Assembly (NCBI RefSeq): GCF_026151205.1
Contig: NC_087076.1
Span: 21,572,828-21,632,827, forward strand
Reading direction: 5' to 3'
Source of the DNA: Bolinopsis microptera
Lineage: Eukaryota > Ctenophora > Tentaculata > Lobata > Bolinopsidae
DNA: 60,000 bases
A model generated the notes under the pieces. It had not been told where the DNA came from. It worked only from the letters and a program-made list of their open reading frames with translations, and did not search any database. How positions within the stretch are numbered: the first letter of the stretch is position 1; each line of letters begins with the position of its first letter. Shown here one piece after another: positions 1 through 10,500 of the stretch. Both the position numbers and the translations under genes were made by a program.

Positions 1-1590
1 AATAAAGGTGAGTTTTAATTTATCACATAATTTATGAATGGTCATTTTATTAGTTAAATTAGTGAAATAGAATCTTTCAACTGGACAGTCCAACATAAAC
101 ATTGGATGAAACTGTACCCGCCTGATAGGGGTGCCATCTACAGAGAGACCCCCGTCACCCCCACATCTGCAGAGAAACACTTCAAATTAAGGTCTGGAAT
201 TGGGATATGAGTTAACATTTGATTAAATGCAAATTAATGATTTGAATTTTTTTTCAGTTTGAATGCAAACCAGGGTATATAAGTGATGATGTTTTTCCTC
301 CTTTTAAATGTGTAGGCGGTCAAAACGATTACAGTGACAGAAGGTGTACTGGTAAGTTCTTTTTACCTTCTATGACTTTCTTTTTTCCTGAAATATTTTT
401 GAAAACAGCGAAAAGTTTACAGTATGATTTGACTACTGTCAATGTAATGACGATTAAAATTTCGACGTTTTGCAACACAGCTTTGACAAAACACACTACG
501 GTACACTGGTTACATATCCTGGTGATGAAAGGTTAAGTATCATACCATATAGTGCTACGGTGTGTTTAGGTATGGAATGGTAGATATGCTCGCTCCCACT
601 AAATCGCTCGCCCAAATTTTAAGAAAAGTCTTGTGAAAAGGTCCTGAAGGTATAGTATGAGATCTATCTAATTCGGTGTATATTTGGACACAGATTCCGA
701 ATCACCCCCAACCGCGGTGTTTCACCATTTCATCACCTAATATGGGCATCACGTGTCATTTTATATAAATTCGAGTTTCAAATGTGTCCAAACGATTGGT
801 GGTTCCTCATTCCGTAATGTTGAACTTACGCCATTTTTCAGCCGTGTGTACAAAACCAACCATTGACGATACCGTGGTGATGGATCTCGATTTTGATACA
901 GTGCAGCACTATCCCCTTGGTACAGAAATAAAGGTGAGTTTTAATTTATCACATAATTTATGAATGGTCATTTTATTAGATAAATTAGTAAAATAGAATC
1001 TTCCAACTGGACAGTCCAACATAAACATTGGATGAAACTGTACCCGCCTGATAGGGGTGCCATCTGCAGAGAGACCCCCCCCCCCCCTACATCTGCAGAT
1101 AGACACCTCGAATTAAGGTCTGGAATTGGGATAAGAGTTAATATTTGATTAAATGCAAATTAATGATTTAAATTTCTTTTCAGTTTGAATGCAAACCAGG
1201 GTATGCACAAGAAGATGGTAAAACTGTGTTTCCTGCTATTAAATGTGATGGCCCTAATACGGATTACAGTGACATGAAGTGTTATCGTAAGTTCTTATTA
1301 AGTTATTACCTTCTACGACTTTCTTTTTTCCTGAAATGTTTTTGAGAACAGCTTAAAGTTTACAGTATAATTTGACTACTGTCAATGTAATGACGATTAA
1401 AATGTCGACGTTTTGCAATAAAGCTTCGACAAAACACACTACGGTACACTGGTTACATATCCTGGTGATGAAAGGTTAAGTATCATACCATATAGTGCTA
1501 CGGTGTGTTTAGGTATGGAATGGTAGATATGCTCGCTCCCACTAAATCGCTCGCCCAAACTTTAAGAAAAGTCTTGTGAAAAGGCCCTGT
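1..1590 (+). repeat. Tandem duplication of sushi exon pair with introns (about 926-bp period)
   Basis: Positions 1-660 are nearly the same as 927-1590, including intron sequence (for example the donor GTGAGTTTTAATTTATCACA at both 8 and 934, and the text around 470-590 repeated at 1400-1520). Intron identity is as high as exon identity, so the duplication is recent or was gene-converted. Copy two gained a C-rich tract near 1077-1087. Confidence 0.85.
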
Positions 1591-4500
1591 TATCTAATTC
1601 GGTGTATTTTTGGACGCTGATTCCGAATCACCCCCATAACGTAGGATAACAATGCATCCCTGGAGAGTTATGGGCAAACAACTGTTTTGGTCACGTGACA
1701 GGCTAGTAGTTAGTAGTACAGGGTGGGCCAAAAGTCAGTACCCATACGTTGGCCTTAATAGCTCCGCCGTGTTTTATATTTGAGAGCTGTTGCTTTGCAG
1801 ATGGCATACTGTACTTACTGGTTCGAGGATTCCGCCGTCAAAATTTGAAAATTCGAATATTTTAGACCACGCCCATTCAATATTAAAACACCTATATTGT
1901 TTTCTCTGAACATGCTGAACCCCTGATTTTTTCAGAGACGGTAGATTATCAAATGTTGCATATGATCTGAAAACATGAGGCAAAACGGATTAGAAATGAC
2001 GAAGTTATCAAGCATTTTCTGTATCTCGTTAACAATATTGACTGGGTGATTATGTGACACCGTGACACGACACCTTGATTGGGCACCCTTAATAATTCCC
2101 ATAATGTTTAACGGGGTAGTTAACGGGGGAACCTTATCACGTGATTAGGTAAACCAATCACCTGATCACACGTAATGAATAAACTCGTTATGCTTCATAT
2201 CTCGGTCATCTGAGAAGCTACAGTTCTAATTCTTTCAGGACAAACGTAATTCGAATGGCCAAACACAATTCAATAACATTTAGCTTGATCCGACTATCCA
2301 AACTATCAAATAAATGTGAAAATGAACCTCCATTTGAAAAAAATGAACGCGAATATTTTTCGAGTTGACAAATTCCTCGAACCAGTGGTGGTACTAAGTC
2401 ATACCAGAAAGAAGTATTTAAATTGGGCACTCAGTGACTGAGCTATAAAGGCCAACGTATGGGTACTGACTTTTGGCCCACCCTGTAGTAATACACAAAT
2501 TCGATTGTTTAGGGTAAGGGTTAGGGTAAGGGTTGTGGTCAGGGTTATGGATAGCTTCCCTAACATTTTACCACCAAGATACTAAACCAAGTGTTAATTC
2601 ATCGTGTCCTATCTTGATGAAATTAGGATAAATCGTTGAACATATCTACAAGTATATGTGAGCTCGCCTTAAACAGTCTAAGCTGTTAACTGTATATTTT
2701 ATCTTGACCTTATTCTATTTTTTGTTATTTCTATTGTTTTCAGAATGTGACGTATCTACAGTGACACTGGAAGCCGACGCAAAGGCATCCTTTTTGACTA
2801 CAACGGCGTTACCGGAAACGACTGGTGATACCGGAAAAATCATTTACCAATGTGACGCTGGAGCTTCATTTGTAGGCGAAATTAATTCGGTCTATAGAAA
2901 CAAACAAGAGATGAAATGCGCCTGGGATACAAGGGACGAGGTTGTATTCTTAGACGGGAATCACAAGATCGAGGACATCGTGAAGTGTAGAGGTACGTTA
3001 CTTTAATTTATTCTATCCATTGCCTTTAAAGTGATGGTAAGAAGTAATGGGTAGTGGAGGTGGAATTGAAGAAGTTTGCATTACCCCTGAACTTAGGACT
3101 TCCGCTTTTGTCGTAATCTAAAACTGCAAAGTGCTAACTAAAGTGGGCATTTTACTCAAAGACTAGGCGAAGAGATTGTCACTTCTGATGACATAACGGG
3201 GACTTATTCTAACGGATAAGCTTCAAGACCCGTTGAGTATGTACTATTCGGACATACTATTTTTCGTGCTTTAATAAATATTTTATATCAACAAAATTGT
3301 TTAGTCATCGTTGTTACCCTAACCTTCCATGTCGGTTTAAATAACATCCACAATATCCAAAAACGGATAATTGACTTTGTAACTTTTTAACCTACAGAGA
3401 ATCAGGCTGTTTAAATTGTGCATTACTAGAGGCCTATCAAAAAGAATAGCACACCTGAGTACGATTTTGTCGGCAATTTTATTCTGAGTCGAGTCTAAAC
3501 TGTTAGCATTTTCCAAATTTTCTCTTAGATAAAAAAGTAATTCTTCATTCCGATTAAAAATATTGTTTTTAGACTGCTCCGTGCTTACGATATTTTAAAA
3601 TGCATTTATGCATTTATGCATATAAATCCATAAATTTAAGGAATATTACCAGTATTACAGAATATAGACCAATAACTTTCATTCCTTTCAGAGGACTGCC
3701 CACTGAAGCTGCCTGAAGATCATGGAATAGCGTTCGGATTTGACAGTTACCCTGAGACAATATTGTCGGTCCCTCAAGACAATTCATATGATGTTGCTTG
3801 CGAAGATGGCGAGTATTATTTACCGTATGGGCAAGAGGATGAAGTCGAATGTAAAGAGGTGACCGATGGAGGATCGCCAAGTGAGATTGTCGTTCAAGCG
3901 TGCAGCGCTCCTTGTGATATCGTAAGTTAATACGTTTCTGATAATTTTTTAATCAGACGATTTTATTTTGATAGCCACTGTTTAAGCCGTTCAACTCCTT
4001 TATTCATGAACATTACATGCAACACATTTACTTCTCTGCGAAATTGTTCCATCGTCTTTTATTTGTTCCTGTGTCGGGTGAGCGACCGGTGTTATCATCG
4101 GAACCATTTGAGAACACTAATTTAAGTTCATTTTAAATCATTCCTTTTTCGGGAGGCCAAAAAAGTGGTCCCAGTCGATCCTTAAACCTCGGCTCGGTTC
4201 ACTCTATTCCATTTTTGGGATTTAGTAAAAAATTGAACTATCAAAATTTCTGTTCCGATCGATTTATAGCCGTAACTAAACTTTATCCAATTTTAACCTC
4301 ATTTTCGCAGACAACCATCAATAAAGAATATAACGTAGAATACGCTACAATCGAAAAGGGGCAGTTTCAGGATGCTTCAAAGGAATTTGCGGTTGGGCTC
4401 AACACACCACTACTCCTTAGTGGTTGCAAACAATCTAAAGTGTTTCTGTTTACCGAGAACGTTGAGGCAAACACCAAATTCTTTTGTGACGCATCGAAAT

Positions 4501-7500
4501 ACGACTTTGAAAATGCTCAATTTAAAGACCTCATAAAGTGTTACGGTAAGTCAAGTGCATTTTGTTTTGATTTTTAAACATAATGTTAGGCGGATGATGA
4601 TTAGAATATAAGGACGAAAAATATGGAGTGAAAAATATAACAGCCTTTATAAAAGAGCCTTAAAATGGGAAAAAAGGAAAATTCAGAAAAGTGAAACGTA
4701 CTATGATAATAAGATTGCTTATAGTTTCACAGTTAAAGAGCATGTTTGCTGTTTAAGAAGCAAATGAGACACTTCTACGAAAACAAAGTATAAAAGATTT
4801 CTAATAACTTTACATATAAACCTCATAGCAATAGCAATATAAAGGTGACACCTGACCAGTGACCAGTGACCATGGTTATGAGTCGTAACCAAGGTAACGA
4901 TTGTCGTCGGACTATTTAGTCCAACATAATTCGTCCGCTGGGCTCTGTTGTAAATTTATATATAGATTATACGATGTCAGAGATCGCCGGTGGATGTATA
5001 TGGTTATTAAAATGTGTCATGTTTCGAGGTATGCATCTCCCACCCATACAAATTTGATTTTTAAGTTCTTGTCTGGATTAAAGGTTGTTATAAATGTTTA
5101 TAGACATACTGTCTTTAATATAGTTGTACGGGTCATATTGACAGAAAATGCATGTATAGATGTATGTCGGCAAACGTACATCCTGAGTAGTGGAAAAGAT
5201 TCAGTACTTTTAAACAAAGTTTTAGGTTTTCTAAATAGATGATGAACTATCTAATATTTTTTTCAGACATGTGCAAATTACCAACCAGAAGTGAACTCGA
5301 CTATTACCACGACTTCCTTAAAATCGAGGACGCCGGTGGCGATACTTCTTTTGTCACATTAGCACCCGAAGCCACTTCCATACCTCCCAACACAAAGGCA
5401 AGCTTCGCTGTTGAAAAAATATCTCTGCCTGTTTAGCTGCATGTCGCATGTTATTTTTTATCTTTCAGAACCTTGCTCTCTTATCGGATTAGACTATTCT
5501 TTAGTTGCAACATTCCTGATTGGCAACCCGCGGACTATATACAATCGCATGTTGATTAATCCAGGGGAGAAAGTAAATCAAATCGTATAACCGTTCATTT
5601 TGACCAAGATGCCGGTAGGAGGGTAGAATGGTAGGATTTTAAACCTATGTCAAAAAAGGTAATAACTCAAATTGTACTGTGGGACTTGACAAACCGAGGG
5701 TTTGGACTCAATCAATCACAGTTATAAGTTGCATGAATAATGAAATCGAATTGTAAAAACAGTGGTTATTTACCTTTCGGCATTAGTGAAAAGACTAAGT
5801 TCACATTCTAAATTTACATCCATGAAATAATCTTGAGAAATAACAAAGGGACGCTCTTATCGTACATTATTTCTACAAGGATCTGCTCATATCGATTTTA
5901 CGCGTGCATGATTCAATGTATAAACATTAAACATTGTGCAATTGTCGATGATTTATTCAAGGTAATATTTTCTAGTTGTACTCTCTCATGTGACGAGATA
6001 ATTACCAGGTGCAATTCCAATGTAAAGATCAAACGATGACAGTGGAAAGAACTGAAGGTACCATATTCGAAGCTGAATGTGGAACGAACGGAGATGAGAT
6101 AGTGTTACAGAGATGCTACCCTTCGTGTTCGGTTAGTGGTTTAGTAGCGTTGATTGTAACACAATTTTACTGTTTAGGTTTATATTCGGTACAAAGGAAA
6201 ACACTGTTACCATTGTTACCATGGTTACGTTGCAAGTGACTTTTTAAATAGCCATCTCATTAACATTAATTCTATTTCAAATTTGGTAAAAGATTTCGAG
6301 TCTGTCAAGTCTGATCTGCACTAAATCAAGTTTTACCGACAAACTTTTTGCATGGTAATTCTCCCTCCTTTTAGGTATCTGAGATTCCCAACCCTAACGC
6401 CAACACCATCATTAGCGCCGTAGGTCAGACCGGAACCAAAGTTAAATTGGGTGAAGAGGTGGAAATTAATTGTTCTAGTGACGACTATGTCATGGCTTTC
6501 GATGTTACCAAAAGAGCAATTGGGTCTTATGCTGAGTGTAAGGTAGATCCTAACGATAATAGAAGTTTAGAATTGAAGGAGGCAGGAACACATGCTGGCA
6601 AAGATTGGTGCCTTGGTAAGTGTACGAATTTAAAACAAGTGGGACACAGAGACTAATGATGTCAAGTTCTGGTCCAAACTAATTTCCACAGAACTTTTTC
6701 AAAACATGTCTCATTACGGATAACTGAGTTTGGATATTTATGCTTCCAAAGGGAAAATTAAACGAAAGTTAAACTAAATTGAACAGAATTGAAGAATTTT
6801 TCTCGCCAAAAAATACTCCCCGCCATTTTAAAAGCATGATAATTTCTTCAGATTGAAAATTACGCTCTGCAATGTCTCAGATTTCTTCGTTCCCGCTCTC
6901 CGACTAGCCAAGATCCGGGGACTAAGATTCCATTTTTATGGATAGTTTTACCATGGGCCATTATCAAGTCCAAAGTTTATTTGTAAACGGCCTAGTATAA
7001 TCTCTGCGTCAGTAACGAATTAAATTACTTCAGCTGTCCCAAAGTTGGGTGCACCAACAGCGTCAACCGGATCGTACACCTTTACAGCTTCTGTGGTATT
7101 GCCTTCAGACAGAGATACGTAAGTCTATAGGATACCTTTTTTAGATACCATCAGTTTCAACAAAATAAAATCTGTGCTTGACTACAGACTTAACTACGAC
7201 TGGGGACCCGAAGTATTTTGTTGTGAGACAGCGCCCAATCTGGTACGAATCACGGAATCATCTGTTCCAAAACACATCCGTATTCATGGGTCATGTTCAT
7301 TGCTTCATTTTGTAATCTTTAAAAGGTTTGGAAAAAGTTTTTTCGCTTCCCTCAACCGAATTTTAACTTTATAACCAATTCAGATCTGTAGATTGGAAGA
7401 TAGAGGAAGTGTTTGTCGCGGACAGTGGTGGTGATATAATTTGCCCCATTACTAGTATCAACGCAGACTCCGATACTTACGATTGCCCGTACACTCTATA

Positions 7501-10500
7501 TACCTCTGATGCTGATTGGAAAGCCAAATTAAAAGATGGTATCTCACTGCATGTCGTTCATATCAAATATCCAAGCCAAGATAAAGTGTTTGTGACTAGA
7601 AAAGACGTTACCGGATTTTATGTTGGACCTCCACCCTTGGACGCAGGTATTTGCTATATAATATGTACTCACATATTTTCTATTTCGATAAATTTCACGA
7701 TGTGTTGTATGACTAGTTAACAGCCGCTATTATTAACAGTGTTGCCGTCTAGTGCTATTATTTACTGTACATGTATTTGATTCGTAATTTCGTAATTTTT
7801 TAATTTCTTCAGGTGACGTCACGATTAGTGTTGTCGGCGCTAAAACTGTAACTATGATTTTCAAAGACACTTTGCCTGCTGATATTGGAGAAATTACTGC
7901 AATCGGTTCATACGAACCAGTGTATTCAATGAAGATAAGTGAAAAGAATGGTGACGAGAAACAAGCTTACGATGCTAAGAGTTAGTTAATTTTTGTTACC
8001 GTGAATCATCATCTCCATGTTTGAGAAATAAACGTTACCAAACAGCTATACATCTGTTGTTGATATTGGTCATCATTAAAATTATGATTTAAGTAACTTA
8101 TCTCCAGAGTTAACTGAAATAACTTTAAAAATAACCTAATATTCGTTTCTAGAACTGGCTTCCAGTTTATATAGAGGAATTGCGCGATTGTAACGTGGAC
8201 TGTTCCCAACAATTTGCACCATACAATTACAAAGATAACTCCATCGTACCCAACTTAATAAAACATTGTTTTAGATATAGCCGATCTTGTGAGCCAGACT
8301 GAATACGATTGGAGCAGTGTCCTAGAGCCTCTCAAGAGCTATGTTGTTGTGATATCTTCCAGCACTGAGAAAGGACCCGGCGGAGATATGACCAAAGAAT
8401 TCAAAACTGGTAATTTTATTGTTTTCAAAGTTTTTAACATGAGTATAGTATTGTATAATATTTTAAGGTCATTAAAAAATGTGTACTTATTCGCACTGTA
8501 TAGTCTATATCATATTTTTTTAATTCTACATTTTAAAGATACTTTTGTTCAACATTTTTAAATAGAGTAATAGTCTCATAAGCTTGAGTACATGTCATTA
8601 TGTATGCAAAATATGTATTCGATATGTCGGAACACGTTTGGAGTTAATGTAAATTTTTGGTTAACCTGAGAAACTGTCATTAGGTCACGCTCCTGCGACC
8701 ATCACGGACTTTGAAGTTTCCTCAACCGCCTGCGATGTGACGATCAAGTTAGCCGATACCAGTCCAGGAGGCAACACCAAAGTCAAGGTAAGTCTTGATT
8801 CGTATTTATTATGAAGACCCCCTCTGCCCCCTTAACCAACTTTGTTGAACTGTCACCACAATCTTGTCTGCATCAAACTCAAGCCTGGCTATTCACGTAT
8901 AAGAAGATTAGGACAATCATAACAATTTCAGTATACCCTGAGTAGCAAGGCCGAAGTTATTGAAGAGAAAGATTTTGGAACTGCTAAGGAAGTTACCATA
9001 TCGTACGATGATCTTACTCCACTCACAGAGTACACTTTCACTGTCACGGTCCTGACTAATGATGATACACCCTCCGAGACAGTCACAAACACTTTCACTC
9101 AAGGTGAGGATAAATGGTGTCATATAGCACAATTCGTGTTGTATCTTGTATTATGTCACTACTACAAATAAAGTTTTGCCATTAGTGATATCGGGACTGG
9201 AGCCATTGGCACCAAAATTACCATTTACTAATCAGCTCGGAACTGAATAGATCTGAAAATTGACGGACACATAAAAAGCGATAACAAGGGAACCGACATT
9301 ACTTTGACAGTTATATATTGGTACTGTTGAGCGATGATTTATACTCAGGATAAAGTAAGTCTCTTACACGAAATTAAACGAACAATTTTTCTCAGGACCA
9401 ACACTCCCAACACCAATAGATTCCTCAAAAATAGTGTTGACTGACAGTACTGCTATAGTGGAATTCGTGCCAGAAGAAGGTTTCACTTACCGCTTAAAGG
9501 TATCCAAAAAGGTTGACGAAGTGTGGACAGTTATGATGGAGTATGTTTACCCTGATAACAGCAGCGAAAGTGAGGGTGATACCAGCAGCGAAAGTGAGGA
9601 TGATACCAGCAGCGAAAGTGAGGATGATACCAGCAGCGAAAGTGGGGCTGATACCAGCGGCGAAGGTGGGGCTGATAACCTACCTTCACGAAGAAAGCGT
9701 GATGTTACACCAGTTATTCATGAATTCACAGGTCTAGAATTAAATGTTGCCTACAAAATTTCAATGACCTCCGAGGGGAATGTTGGCGAAACGGAAACAG
9801 TACTGACAAGTGATCCTGTTGAAGTTGAATTTACAACTTGTAAGTTTTTTTGATTGTTGATCATCACTTTAATATTTCCATTATAGAGATTTTACATACA
9901 ATACAGTAGCCAACTACTACAACTAGCCAGTAACCACTTTCTCTGCTGCACCGCATAGCTACTCGATTTTTAGTTCTCCTTTGCAACTTTTTAATTCTCC
10001 TTGACAATGTTTCAATTCTTCCCTACATTGGTGAATAACTGCTTACACCCTTCTGTTTGAAGCCGAAACTCCAACTCATTATGTCCATTTTATTATTATT
10101 TCCTTCCATTTTATTATTTTGTAACCTTTAAACCTCCCTCTCCAGATGCCTGTAGTAAATCTACTTTGACGGACGCGAATGTAACCGTGAGTTTGGAAGA
10201 TAGCGAACAAGTCGTCTCAGACTTTTTGTCTCCAGATAGTAATGTGCATTTCACGTTCACCTGTCCGGTAAGACTTGGTTCTTAACTTGAACTTCGGTTT
10301 CGACTCCAAACTTGGTTGAATAATTTGCCTCTCCAGAATCTGCATAATATTAATATTAATCATGGATATGTGATATCCCATTTTATAAATATCTCCGGGA
10401 TTTCGACGCGGGATCATATTATCACTCAGCCCGGCCCGCTGTTAGATAAACATCTCAAGGTGATATCATCCCGCCCCGGAAATTTGTATAAACCCGGCCC

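Noticed and set aside
4901-5242. 113-codon plus-strand ORF in a receptor intron
   Set aside because: No domain pattern, and it lies between two well-phased exons (4311-4545 and 5267-5397).
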